This document shows, one piece after another, positions 1 to 10,478 of a DNA stretch of 64,000 nucleotides. The stretch is from Branchipolynoe longqiensis. Its lineage: Eukaryota > Annelida > Polychaeta > Phyllodocida > Polynoidae. Both the position numbers and the translations under genes were made by a program. Every line of letters starts with the position of its first letter. Position 1 is the stretch's first letter. The notes beneath the pieces are model-generated. The model was not told the origin of the DNA, did not search any database, and saw nothing but the letters and a program-made list of their open reading frames with translations. The stretch is from the NCBI GenBank assembly GCA_030323885.1, contig JASIRB010003768.1:1-64000 (forward strand), in the 5' to 3' direction.

Positions 1-903
1 CAATTGTCCTGTTGGAGGCTTTGGCTGCCGCAGCATAGCTCTTGGTGATTGGCGAGGGATTATTCACCTCAGCCAGCCTTCGAGCTTCTGGGTAGCTTAG
101 CCGCTTCTCTGTCTTGATCTGCTGAATTAGCTTTTCTTTTTTCCAGACAGGACAGTCTTTAGATATGGCCATATGGTCACCCAGGCAATTGGAACATTTT
201 GCCTGGTTTTGACAACTGGTGTTGTCATGACCTTTTTGACCACACTTAAAACAGATGATTTCATTTTTGCATCTATCCTTGCCATGACCAAACTTCTGGC
301 ATTGGAAGCATCGAAGTGGGTTTGGGATGAAGACATCCACATTCACACTAAGGTATCCAATTTTCAAATTCTTGGGCGGAAAAGGCTTGCCAAACGTGAG
401 GATATATGTCCCTGTTTTTATGGACTTGTTATCCCTCTTTATAACTATTCTTCGTACGTTTAACACTCCTTGAGACTTGAGCTCATGTGCTATCTCATCC
501 TCATCAACACCATCAAGATCTCAGTCCGGATTACTCCTTTGCTAGAGTTGAGAGTTCGATGAGGAGAGGCCTTGATGCCGACGCCTGCTAGCGTGCTTGC
601 ACGTAGCAGATTGTCGGCATGCGCTTTCTTAGCACACTCCACCAGAATATGTCCACTTCGTAGTTTCTTCACGTCTTTGACTGTGCCAGCAATTCCCATA
701 ATGCCCTTGTGAATGGCAAAAGGGGAAAGTTTGGCAACTGATGCATCGTTATTCAATGATTCAATCATAATGAACCGTGGCCAATCATCAGCGTTCGGAC
801 GTGAGTCCGAATCAGAGTCCGATTTCATTTCCGTGTCTGGTAATCTTTTCTTATTATTTGGGAGGTTTTGAGTATCCATATTGAATTGTTTTTGGTTCGT
901 CAT
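1..903 (-). pseudogene. Non-LTR retrotransposon (Jockey/Nimb-like LINE) ORF1, Gag-like, frameshifted and cut by window edge
   Basis: Read on the minus strand from 903, this encodes a LINE ORF1-type RNA-binding protein. An acidic Ser/Asp-rich start is followed by a fold containing PRFIMIES and GHILVECAKK. The frame breaks near 518-525 and resumes in another frame (DLDGVDEDEIAHELKSQGV). It then runs into three CCHC-type knuckles (CFQCQKFGHGKDRC, CFKCGQKGHDNTSC, CSNCLGDH..C) between about 320 and 130, and stays open to base 1 with a basic tail (EKRLSYPEARRLAE). This order is the usual ORF1 plan of Jockey-group elements, where the protein coats the RNA. ORF2 would lie left of the window. Sequence to about 1130 is probably its 5' untranslated region. 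The frameshift makes this copy non-functional. Confidence 0.85.
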
Positions 904-1392
904 CCTCGGTCCCCACCCACCACGGAGCCCTCAAAATTGGGGTGTGCAGCACTGTGGTAACCGACAGATACACACCAGGGATACGAGGATAATATACGCT
1001 AGCATGGAGGCAAAAAAGCATAACCAGTACTAGATTGACCCTAGCCACCACCTTCTAGGAAGTGAAGAATGACTTGGTAATTGTGTAAATATAAATATAA
1101 ATACAGTTGGTGTACTATATATATATCCATTCTCCATTAATCTACCCAAGGCTTGGCATGACCAGCCGATTGATTGGAACGGGCCATTCCAACCTCTCGC
1201 CTAGATGAAGTCGAGGCCAAAGTGAAGTGTTGGTCCACAAGGAGCCTTGGCCCCTTGCAGTCCTCATGCACCAGGATCCCTTCCTCCACCGACACGAGTC
1301 GCGACTCACGGCAAACAAGCCGCCCCATTTGTCGCCTTTTACGATCTGCAAGGGGGTGCAAGGAAACTATTCTACCCCGGTTCCCCACGGGG

Positions 1393-1435
1393 TTATGTCA
1401 CTTCTTTTCCTACAGAAGGAAAAGAAGTGACATAA
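1393..1435. repeat. Perfect 19-bp inverted repeat with a 5-nt loop
   Basis: Bases 1393-1411 and 1417-1435 are exact reverse complements (arm TTATGTCACTTCTTTTCCT) separated by ACAGA. No flanking gene needs it as a terminator. It may be the tip of a folded MITE or a small hairpin repeat. The surrounding 1137-1800 stretch has no convincing gene. Confidence 0.8.
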
Positions 1436-1897
1436 TTGAAGTATTTAAAATTATGAAAGGTTTTGATAAAATAGATATGAACCAATTTTTCACCTTGAAT
1501 AAAAGAGAAGGCAGCCGGGGCCATACTCTCAAACTAGTAAAACCCAGAGCCATTTCAAAATTAAAGTTGCATGGTACGATGGCCTTTGAATTTTTGTCTT
1601 ATTTTTGAGATAAATATATCAAATTGATCGTTACAAGCTACTAATCATTACTCCGGAGTGATTTTGATTAAAGATGATTAGTTTTGAAGTAATATGAGCT
1701 GAAAGAACCAAAAATAATTTCGACAAGCTTGCCAAAAGTCCTGTGGCTATGACCCAGATGTCATCTCGCGGTGACCACGTGATGTGAGATGACCTGGAAC
1801 CTTACAGGACTGTAGGTAGGTATTCCTGGTTGGGTGGGTAACATTCTGGGAATGGATTAGTGACATAGGCCCATGGCACTAGGGCTTTAAAAAAAAA

Positions 1898-2555
1898 AAA
1901 TGTGTGTCTGTTGTCTGCTTGTGTCTGTCTGTCTATGTATGTCTGTGTGTGTGTCTGTCTGTGTGTATGTCTGTGTGTATGTCTGTGTGTGTCCATCTGT
2001 GTGTTTCTGTGCTGTGTATGTGTGTATGTATGTGTGTATGTATGTCTGTGGTGTATGTGTGTCTGTGTGTGTATGGATGTGTCTGTCTGTGTATGTCTGT
2101 ATGTGTGTGTGTCTGTGTATGTATGTGTGTGCATGTATATGTCTGTGTATGTATGTATGTATGTGTGTATGTATGTATGTGTGTCTGTGTGTGTGTGTAT
2201 GTCTGTGTGTGTATGTCTGTGTGTGTCTGTCTGTGGGTGTATGTGTGTGTCTGTGTGTGTGTGTGGCTCTCTCTCTGCAAAGTCAGGTTGGGTGTATGTG
2301 TGTCTGTGTATGTCAGGTGTGTGCATGTGTGTGTTTCTGTGTATGTGTGTGCTGTCTGTATATGTCTGTCTGTGTGTGCCTATCTATGGGTGTCTGTATG
2401 TGTGTGTATGTCTGTGTATGTATGTATGTGTGTGTATGGCTGTGTGTGTATGTCTGTGTGTATGTCTGTCTGTATGTATATGTATGTGTGTATGTCTATG
2501 TGTGTATGTCTCTGCATGTCTGTCTGTGTGTATGTCTGCGTGTGTCTGTCTGGGG

Positions 2556-2586
<31 letters not shown>

Positions 2587-2815
2587 GCTCTCTCTGCAAA
2601 GTCAGGTTGGGTGTATGTGTGTCTGTGTATGTCGGGTGTGTGCATGTCTGTGTGTTTCTGTGTATGTGTGCGCTGTGTGTGCATGTCTGTCTGTGTGTGC
2701 CTATCTATGGGTGTATGTCTGTGTGTGTATGTATGTGTGTATGTCTTGTGTGTGTATGTCTGTGTGTGTATGTCTGTGTGTATGTCTGTCTCTGTGTCTC
2801 TGTAAAATCAGGTCA
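1898..2815. repeat. TG/TATG-rich microsatellite with a higher-order duplication of about 319 bp
   Basis: The block is a run of TG, TGTA and TGTC words. A non-simple segment containing CTGCAAAGTCAGGTTGGGTG occurs at about 2277 and again at about 2596, so a unit of about 319 bp has duplicated. Cys/Val/Met-rich reading frames across it are artefacts of the repeat. Nothing gene-like is seen from 2816 to 3100. Confidence 0.95.
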
Positions 2816-3121
2816 GGAAACACACAGACACATACACACACATCCACCTCATATCCCCTTCCCCTCTATGACCCTGCACAGCAGGCCTACTTGGTTGGGG
2901 GGACTAATGGGGTCACGAGATTGGCCTAATTGGTTAATGGCCTTCCTGCATAATGGGTGTTTCAAACTGAGTGTTCAAAGGGGTGAGGTTATAAACTCAC
3001 AGGTTATTCTGTATATACTGTCCCAAATCATTAGCTAATAGACCAATATCTAAGTTGAATACATAGCATCAAATGTAAGTAGTTGTTTTAATTTTGACAA
3101 AATTATATTTCATCGGACCAT

Positions 3122-3289
3122 GCAACTTTAAGGCAACACACTTTCTCAATCAGGATCATAAATATATGGAATAGTCTCCCACAAAATGTTATAGATGCCG
3201 GCTCAATAAATTCATTCAAGAACCGATTAGAAAAAGCATGGGCTGATGATACAGGGAAATTTGACCACTTATTCACCACATGCTACTAA
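3122..3289 (+). pseudogene. LINE reverse transcriptase C-terminal remnant
   Basis: The plus frame ending at TAA 3287-3289 reads RQHTFSIRIINIWNSLPQNV followed by a segment with SINSFKNRLEKAW. The pattern 'W.SLP..V..A.SI..FK..L...W' is the familiar tail of many metazoan LINE ORF2 proteins. The frame extends only about 60 residues upstream and no RT core is present, so this is a 5'-truncated dead copy. The exact clade cannot be named from the tail alone. Confidence 0.7.
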
Positions 3290-3380
3290 TTTATTCCTTG
3301 TGTTGCTAATTACTTGCACTCAAGCAAAAATGAGAGACAAATAAGTGTTCACACTTCCTGTCTACCAATCACTATATCAC

Positions 3381-4419
3381 TATATATACAGTCAGTAGTT
3401 TGTTGAGTGGTTCAGTAACATGTCAACATCCTCAGCTATATACAGTCAGTAGTCTTTAGAGTGATGTAGTAACATGTCAACATCCTCAGCTATATATAGT
3501 CAGTAGTTTGTAGAGTGTTGCAGTAACATGTCAACATCCTGAGCTATTTACAATCAGTAGGTTGTAGAGTGTTGCAGTAACATGTCAACATCCTCAGCTA
3601 TACACAGTCAGTAGTTTGTTGAGTGGTGCAGTAACATGTCAACATCCTCAGCTACACACAGTCAGTAATGTGTGGAGTGTTGCAGTAACATGTCAACATC
3701 CTCAGCTATATACAGTCAGTAGTCTTTAGAGTGGTGTAGTAACATGTCAACATCCTCAGCTATATATAGTCAGTAGTTTGTAGAGTGTTGCAGTAACATG
3801 TCAACATCCTGAGCTATTTACAATCAGTAGGTTGTAGAGTGTTGCAGTAACATGTCAACATTCTCAGCTACACAGAGTCAGTAGTTTGTGGAGTGTTGCA
3901 GTAACATGTCAACATCCTCAGCTATATACAGTCAGTAGTCTTTAGAGTGGTGCATTAATTAACATGTAAACATCCTCAGCTATACACAGTCAGTAGTTTG
4001 TAGAGTGGTGCAGTAACATGTCAACATCCTCAGCTATATAGTCAGTAGTTTGTTGAGTGTTGCAGTAACATGTCAACATCCTCAGCTATATACAGTCAGT
4101 AGTTTGTAGAGTGGTGCAGTGGGATGTCAACATCCTCAGCTATATACACAGTCAGTAGTTTGTAGAGTGGTGCAGTAGCATGTCAGCATCCTCACCTATA
4201 TACACAGTCAGTAGTTTGTAGAGTGGTGCAGTAGCATGTCAGCATCCTCACCTATATACACAGTCAGTAGTTTGTAGAGTGGTGCAGTAGCATGTCAGCA
4301 TCCTCACCTATATACACAGTCAGTAGTTTGTAGAGTGGTGCAGTAGCATGTCAGCATCCTCACCTATATACACAGTCAGTAGTTTGTAGAGTGGTGCAGT
4401 ATCATGTCAGCATCATACA
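3381..4419. repeat. Minisatellite, 56-60 bp unit
   Basis: Units contain CAGTCAGTAGTTTGTAGAGT, then a GCAGTAACATGTCAACATCC-like segment. The last five units (about 4140-4419) are nearly identical and repeat every 56 bp (CCTATA at 4195, 4251 and so on). Earlier units are more diverged, suggesting the array has been homogenised from its right end. From 4420 to 4680 are diverged short direct repeats. Confidence 0.95.
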
Positions 4420-4681
4420 TTGTAACTGACTCACTACCCGAGCCACATCTCACAATCCGAGCCGCGTCTCGTACCATGTCACATGACTCAGTACCCGAGC
4501 CACATCTTGTACCAAGTCACATGACTGACTATCCGAGTCACATCTCGCCACAGCTAGACACAAACATGGTGGTACATTGTGTTCATACACAGCTAGAAAC
4601 AAACATGGTAGTACAGTACATACACATGCATATATACACACATGGAAATACAATGTGTTCATTTGCATCTAAGAACAAATA

Positions 4682-5876
4682 AGGGCACACTCTGACACCA
4701 GACAGGTCCTTCTGTGACATCAGACAGGTCCTTCTTTGACATCAGACAGGTCCTTCTGTGACATCAGACAGGTCCTCCTTTGACACCAGACAGGTCCTTC
4801 TGTGACATCAGACAGGTCCTTCTGTGACATCACACAGGTCCTCCTGTGACATCAGGCAGGTCCTTCTGTGACATCAGGCAGGTCCTTGTGTGACACCAGG
4901 CAGGTCCTTCTGTGACATCAGACAGGTCCTTCTGTGACATCAGACAGGTTCTTCTGTGACACCAGACAGGTTCTTCTGTGACATCAGGCAGTTCCTTCTG
5001 TGACACCAGACAGGTCCTTCCGTGACATCAGGCAGGTCCTTCTGTGACATCAGGCAGGTCCTTCTCTGACACCAGACAGGTCCTTCTGTGACACCAGACA
5101 GGTCCTTCTGTGACATCACACAGGTCCTTCTATGACACCAGACAGGTCCTTCTGTGACACCAGACAGGTCCTTCTGTGACATCAGGCAGGTCCTTCTGTG
5201 ACACCAGACAGGTCCTTCTGTGACACCAGACAGGTCCTTCTGTGACATCACACAGGTCCTTCTATGACACCAGACAGGTCCTTCTGTGACATCAGGCAGG
5301 TCCTTCTGTGACATCACACAGGTCCTTCTGTGACACCAGACAGGTTCTTCTGTGACACCAGGCAGTTCCTTCTGTGACACCAGACAGGTCCTTCTGTGAC
5401 ATCAGACAGGTCCTTCTGTGACATCACACAGGTCCTTCTATGAGACCAGACATGTCCTTATATGACACCAGACAGGTCCTTCTGTGACACCACACAGGTC
5501 CTTCTGTGACACCAGACAGGTTCTTCTGTGACACATCACACAGGTCCTTCTATGACACCAGACAGGTCCTAATATGACACCAGACAAGTCCTTCTGTGAC
5601 ATCACACATGTCCTTCTATGAGACCAGACAGGTCCTTATATGACCCCAGACAGGTCCTTCTGTGACATCACACAGGTCCTTCTATGACACCAGACAGATC
5701 CTTATATGACACCAGACAGGTCCTTCTGTGACACCAGACAGGTCCTTCTGTGACATCACACAGGTCCTTCTATGACACCAGACAGGTCCTTATATGACCC
5801 CAGACAGGTCCTTCTGTGACACCAGACAGGTCCTTATATGACACCAGACAGGTCCTTCTGTGGCATCACACAGGTC
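4682..5876. repeat. Minisatellite, 22-bp unit
   Basis: More than 50 copies of a 22-bp unit of the form GACACCAGACAGGTCCTTCT plus 2 bases, with few variants (CATCAGG, CATCACA, TATATGA). Because 22 is not a multiple of three, one open frame on the minus strand (4940-5380) reads through as a 22-residue periodic peptide, but it has no sign of selection as a protein. Confidence 0.97.
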
Positions 5877-6254
5877 AGTAAGTGCCCCAATGTCAGAATA
5901 TACTCAGTACTGCAAACAACAAACAACAAAACGCACACATAAAAGTTTCATATCCAACATCAAGAAGCACATCAGAAAGTGCCCTATCCAACGACAATAA
6001 TGATGTCACATACGTTGTAACATGTATGTGATGCAGTAACATACATGTAGTTTGTCTAACAACAGTACCCATCTAACAACATAAGAAAATGTCTTCTCCA
6101 AAATTAACAACCATGATTTTAGAGAGGACCCTATAAAACAACCAGAATGCCATAAAGTATAAAATACAACAACAACCACATCCAATCAACAACAACATAA
6201 TAATGTACTCTATCCAACATCAGTAACCACAACATTAGATAGTACCCTAACCAA

Positions 6255-7305
6255 TATAAAAAACGTACCCTATCCAACAACACAAAGTACTGAGTAGCCT
6301 GAACCAATATCAGAAAGTACCCTATCCAACAACACAATGTACCAGGTAGTCTGAACCAATATAAAAACGTACCCTATCCAACAACACAAGGTACCGAGTA
6401 GCCTGAACCAATATCAGAAAGTACCCTATCCAACAACACAAGGTACCAGGTAGTCTGAACCAATATAAAAAAGTACCATCCAACAACACAAAGTACTGAG
6501 TAGCCTGAACCAATATCAGAAAGTACCCTATCGAATAACATAAAGTACCGAGTCGTCTGAACCAATATTAGAAAATACCCTATCCAACAACACAAGGTAC
6601 CGAGTAGCCTGAACCAATATCAGAAAGTACCCTATCGAATAACATAAAGTACCGAGTCGTCTGAACCAATATTAGAAAATACCCTATCCAACAACACAAG
6701 GTACCGAGTAGCCTGAACCAATATCAGAAAGTACCCTATCGAATAACATAAAGTACCGAGTCGTCTGAACCAATATTAGAAAGTACCCTATCCAACAACA
6801 CAAGGTACTGAGTAACCTGAACCAATGTCAGAAAGTACCATATCCAACAGCACATACTGAGTAGTCGGCACCAATATCAGAAAGTACCCAACAACAAAAG
6901 AAAGTACCGAGTAGCCCGAACCAATATTAGAAAATACCCTATCCAACAACACAAGGAATCACGTAGCCTGAACTAATATCAGAAAGTACCCTCTCCAACA
7001 ACACATACTGAGTAGTCTGAACCAATATCAGAAAGTACCCTTTCGAACAACACAAAGTACCAAGCAGCCTAAGCCAACATCAGAAAGTACCCTATCGAAC
7101 AACATAAATTACCGTGCAGCCTAAACCAACATCAGAAAGTACCCTATCGAACAACACAAAGTACTGAACAGCCTAAACCAACATCAGAAAGTACCATATC
7201 GAACAACACAAAGTACCGAGCAGCCTAAACCAACATCAGAAAGTACCATATCGAACAACACAAAGTACAGAGCAGCCGAAACCAACATCAGAAAGTACCC
7301 TATCA
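6255..7305. repeat. Minisatellite, 52-bp unit
   Basis: Units contain AGTACCCTATCGAACAACAC, then AAAGTACCGAGCAGCCT and ACCAACATCAGAA. Period is 52 bp (for example AAGTAC at 7085 and 7137). Units at the left are degenerate from about 6000. Minus-strand frames here are repeat artefacts. Confidence 0.95.
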
Positions 7306-7332
7306 AGCAAGACTTTACTCGCCAGTCTGAGA

Positions 7333-7844
7333 GCCCGGTGTGGCGGTTTCAGCTCACTGTCAGTTTCAGCCATGCGCATAGACTCAAACTCAAGGCATTG
7401 TCAATGGTCGTGAGCAATCTTCATACAGAAAAAGTCATATATCTCTCAAACCAGACCACCTATTAACAAATCGCCTGGTACACATATAGAAAACATCTTT
7501 ACCGAAAAGATTATATAAAATTTATAAGGTTAGGGTTCTTGATTTCTATTAATTTCGAATAAAACTAATGGTTTGCACTGCGGGTACCGTCAAACTCATG
7601 GCATTGTCAATGGTCGCGAGAAATCTTCATACAGAAAATAAAGGAAAAGTTATATATCTCTAAAACGACACCAACTAGAAACAAATCGCTGGTACACATA
7701 TAGAAAACATCTTTACCAATAACATTATATTAAATGTATAAGGTTAGTCACGATGCTGTTAGATTTTGACGCATGCGCAGGAAGCTGACAGTCAGCTGAA
7801 ACTGGCAGTCACTGAGTGCGTCAGCTGAAACCGCCACACCGGGC
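7333..7844. mobile_element. MITE with 22-bp perfect terminal inverted repeats and two internal ~200-bp units
   Basis: Bases 7333-7354 (starting GCCCGGTGTGGCGGTTTCAG) are the exact reverse complement of 7823-7844. The interior holds two minus-oriented copies of the roughly 200-bp dispersed unit (marker words: CAAAATTAATAGAAATC, ACATGTTTTCTATATGTG, TTTAGAGATATTTCAC). It carries no coding capacity. It lies just downstream of the CpG-island exon on that gene's strand, probably in its first intron. No clear target duplication was found. Confidence 0.85.
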
Positions 7845-8048
7845 ACCCAGCCTCCTTTCGTTCCGTGCAGAGTGGACTGGCTTACCTTTAGTGACGAAAC
7901 TGAATAAATTAGCGGAAGCTGATGCCAAGACGTTCTATTTGAGGACGTTGTGGACGTGGTTCTGATGGGAGAGCTAGACTTGTTAGTGCGCGTAGAAAGG
8001 TTAGTGTTAGGGGGGTTGCAGCTACGTGAGTTATGGTGGTGCACTGAC

Positions 8049-8375
8049 CGTCAGCGGGCTGATGCCATTCAGGCCGAGCCCGTTCTGCCCCGGGCCTGGG
8101 GCCTGCTGCCCGCCGGTAGCCGTGTTCCAGAGGTCGGTGAACAGGCTCTGAGCGGCTGCTTGTTGCTGGGGCCCCGAGCTGCTCCCCTGTTGCTGGGGCT
8201 GTCCTCCTCCCCCGCCCGCTGCCTGCAGGGTCGTCGTGCCGGAGCCTGGCGCCGCGCTGCCGGCCAGCACGTCGCCGCCAGCCCCGGCTAGATTGCGGTA
8301 CACCCAGCTGAGCAGCTGGGCCTGGGGCGCTGGGTAGCCGGACTCAGAGGAGGCGAGCGAGGCGAGCGACGCCAT
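8049..8375 (-). CDS. Putative first coding exon of an unidentified Gln/Gly-rich protein
   Basis: The ATG at 8375-8373 lies in a good context (GCCGCA before, G after) and opens a 109-residue exon starting MASLASLASSESGYPAPQAQ. It ends in frame at ACG|GTCAGT, a plausible 5' splice site at 8048-8043. The peptide has a hydrophobic/aromatic patch (LLSWVYRNL), then Gly, Gln and Pro-rich low complexity, then SLFTDLWN. This composition is common in nuclear regulators, but the gene is not recognised. The frame is also open upstream of the ATG without another ATG. Intron and later exons would lie to the left; none was identified. The high GC content and CpG density differ from the surroundings. Confidence 0.5.
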
Positions 8376-8800
8376 TGCGGCCTTGTTGTGTGCGGGCTGC
8401 GCCGGAGGAAAATGGCGGCGGGAGAGAGTCGGCTCGGCCCGCGGCGTGTAGCGAGCCGCAGCCAACTGCGTGTCGAAAATGGCCTGGCCCGCCACGGCTG
8501 GAGGCGAGCGGCCGTCCGGAAGGTTTCAGGGGGAGCAGCTCGGGCCGGCACTGAGCAGAAGTCGACTGTGGTGCCGCTACGTACTCCTGTTTCCTCTCCG
8601 TCTCCGCCGCCTCCTGCGTCCGTAGCCGTCCTTGCCCGCACCCCGCCCTTCTCTCGCCCGCTCTTAAACCCTTCAGGTAGCCCCGCCCACCTGTCAATCA
8701 TCGCCCGCATCTTATTACCGCCAGGACTCCTGCGTTCCCTCCTTGGCACCGAGGGTCGAGTTGAGGAAGGCACGAGAATGTCGTCAGTTCATCTCTAACG
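8376..8800 (-). promoter_or_regulatory. CpG-island promoter and 5' leader of the 8.05-8.38 kb exon
   Basis: This stretch is strongly GC- and CpG-rich in an otherwise AT-rich window. It carries an AAAATGGCGGC word at 8409-8419, matching the YY1-type AAnATGGCGGC motif that is often close to animal start sites, about 35 bp upstream of the ATG and in reverse orientation. Plus- and minus-strand open frames through here look like composition effects. No TATA box is apparent, as expected for an island promoter. Confidence 0.5.
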
Positions 8801-8934
8801 AACTCACTGCATTGCCGCGCAACCATGAGTCTCAACCTGGCCGCCTATGTTGGAAGAGCGGCCGCCATGGAGATGACAAATAATGTGTTTTAAAGCAGAA
8901 TAATTTAATCATAGAAATAGAAGAGATGAAATGT

Positions 8935-9243
8935 TCTCTGTGGCGGAGTGGTTAGAGTGTCTGACTTTTTTCTAGGTCAGACTCCTAATCTGAGGGTTGG
9001 CGGTTCGATTCCCCGTGCCGACAGCTCTGCCAATTTGGATTTCCACCGCTGTGTATAACTTACAGCGTCATCAAAGGCCGGTTGCTCTCATACCATGTCT
9101 ATGTGGTGTGGGAGGTTAAAAATCCCTTGGGTCGGTAAAAGTGTAGGCTCAGGCTTTCTATCGACCAGCAGTGGAATGAGGAAGACCAGTCGTCTATGAC
9201 TGAAATTTCCCCTGCTTAAACAACTAATGGACCAAAAAAAATA
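8935..9243 (+). mobile_element. tRNA-derived SINE with A-rich tail
   Basis: The head reads like a tRNA: A-box-like TGGCGGAGTGGTTAGAG, then B-box GGTTCGATTCC at about 9002. A tRNA-unrelated body follows (TGTGTATAACTTACAGCGTC and onwards), ending in an A-rich tail at 9230-9243. The acceptor ends do not pair as in a real tRNA, so this is a SINE, not a tRNA gene. Pol III internal promoter boxes are the regulatory element. No target duplication was recognised. Confidence 0.75.
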
Positions 9244-9523
9244 AAAAAATTCAAACCTTGCAGGCCGAGCTTACGCTGCGCATGTGCGGCGAGCAGCTTA
9301 GGTAGTTCATTTCCGGTTTGTTTCTGCATTGGACGTACCAAGCTTATGGATGAGCACGTAATAATAATAATTATTATAATAATAACATATTTATTTCCAC
9401 ATGATCATTGTACATACAAGTTAATATTTATATCAGTAATGTTTCACATGAAAAAGGAGAAAGCAGAAGTACACAACATTTTAGATGCTTGCCCCAGTTA
9501 AAAATAACACATATACTGACATA

Positions 9524-10083
9524 AGCCGTGTTCACACACGGGTGTTAAGTTGCCTCAACTAGTTCGCTAACATTCGCTGTGTGGACGCGACGCTGAGGCG
9601 GATTAGGGCTGATTCGCCTCATCTAGTTCGCTTCAAGTAAACCACGTCGCGAGGTAGTCCAGATGAACCGAACTAGCTTAAGTCAGCCCATATTGCCTGT
9701 GTGGACGGTAGCGGTTTAGATGAGGCGGATTAAGGACGTCACAGTCGAGACCTGAGTTTGTTGACTTTCCGGTAAATTTGCTCTATGAAACTGCTAGCTG
9801 TGCACAGATATTTTGTTGATCATTTATTTTTAGGTTTTCACTGCCCAGCAGAACTTTTGACCGTTCCAAAACAATACGACTCAGTCTATACATATCTAGG
9901 TTGAACCCACACTCTCTCATGGCGACGTCGACTAACCGAAACTGGCGCTGGTTAGTATGGACTTGCTCATGTGCAGATATCGATTTCCGCCTTAAACCGC
10001 CCCGTGTGTGGACACGACACGAGTTTGCCTCATCTAGTTTGCCTTATCTAGTTCGGCCTAAAGTTGTATGTGTGAACACGGCT
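9524..10083. mobile_element. MITE with AGCCGTGTTCACACA termini and 3-bp ATA target duplication
   Basis: The first 15 bases (AGCCGTGTTCACACA, 9524-9538) are inverted at 10069-10083. Both ends are flanked by ATA (9521-9523 and 10084-10086). Subterminal GCCTCAACTAGTTCG-like motifs recur in both orientations inside. A 3-bp TWA-type duplication suggests a PIF/Harbinger-type mobiliser, but this is inference. A related fragment lies at 61.7-61.9 kb. No coding capacity. Confidence 0.8.
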
Positions 10084-10359
10084 ATACATTACTAATACCA
10101 TAGAACTAGATCTTGTAATAGTTCTAATTTGTGCCACAGGGTGGTGCATGCTTAGTATTGAACTTTTCCACTTGGTGGTGTAGAGTCACCTAGATTGGTC
10201 ATGTGACAGCTGTTGTTGTGAAGATGGCTGGGTGAGTGGAGAGAAGGGAGAGTAAAACTGAGGTCTAAGCGAGTTCAGCATCTCGGGCGCGCGGTGGTTG
10301 ATGGGAAGTCATCGGGATAAACAAACCCACATGCATGACTCGGCCTGGCGTTATGCGCA

Positions 10360-10478
10360 GTGCATAAAGTTTATTTTATTCAAAAATAATAGAAATGCAG
10401 AACCATAACCATATAAATTTAATATAATCTATTCGTTGAATATGTTTTCTATATGTGTTCCAAGCGGTTTGTATCTAC
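10360..10478 (+). repeat. Left part of a ~200-bp dispersed repeat unit, split by a MITE
   Basis: The unit starts near ATGCGCAGTGCATAAAG and includes AATAATAGAAATGCAGAACC and TTGTATCTA. It stops at the MITE beginning at 10479 and resumes at 11525 with AGGTGGTGTGG. Words on either side join to the unit sequence seen intact elsewhere (for example 11600-11795). Confidence 0.8.

Noticed and set aside
1900..3038. Long Cys/Val/Met-rich open frames up to 378 residues
   Set aside because: They are translations of TG and TATG repeats, present in all three plus frames, with no domain.
4140..4419. CRISPR-like array
   Set aside because: Units are contiguous 56-bp tandem copies with no unique spacers; no cas genes, and the genome is eukaryotic.
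4940..5380. 146-residue repeat protein frame on the minus strand
   Set aside because: A 22-bp repeat read through three phases gives a 22-residue period automatically; there is no promoter, conserved motif or unique flank.
8388..8798. 136-residue plus-strand frame in the CpG island
   Set aside because: GC-rich DNA keeps several frames open; the opposite strand has a better start context and splice donor.
8938..9025. tRNA gene
   Set aside because: A and B boxes are present but the acceptor arms do not pair and a SINE body with A-rich tail follows. The same applies at 18.8, 46.5 and 61.3 kb.
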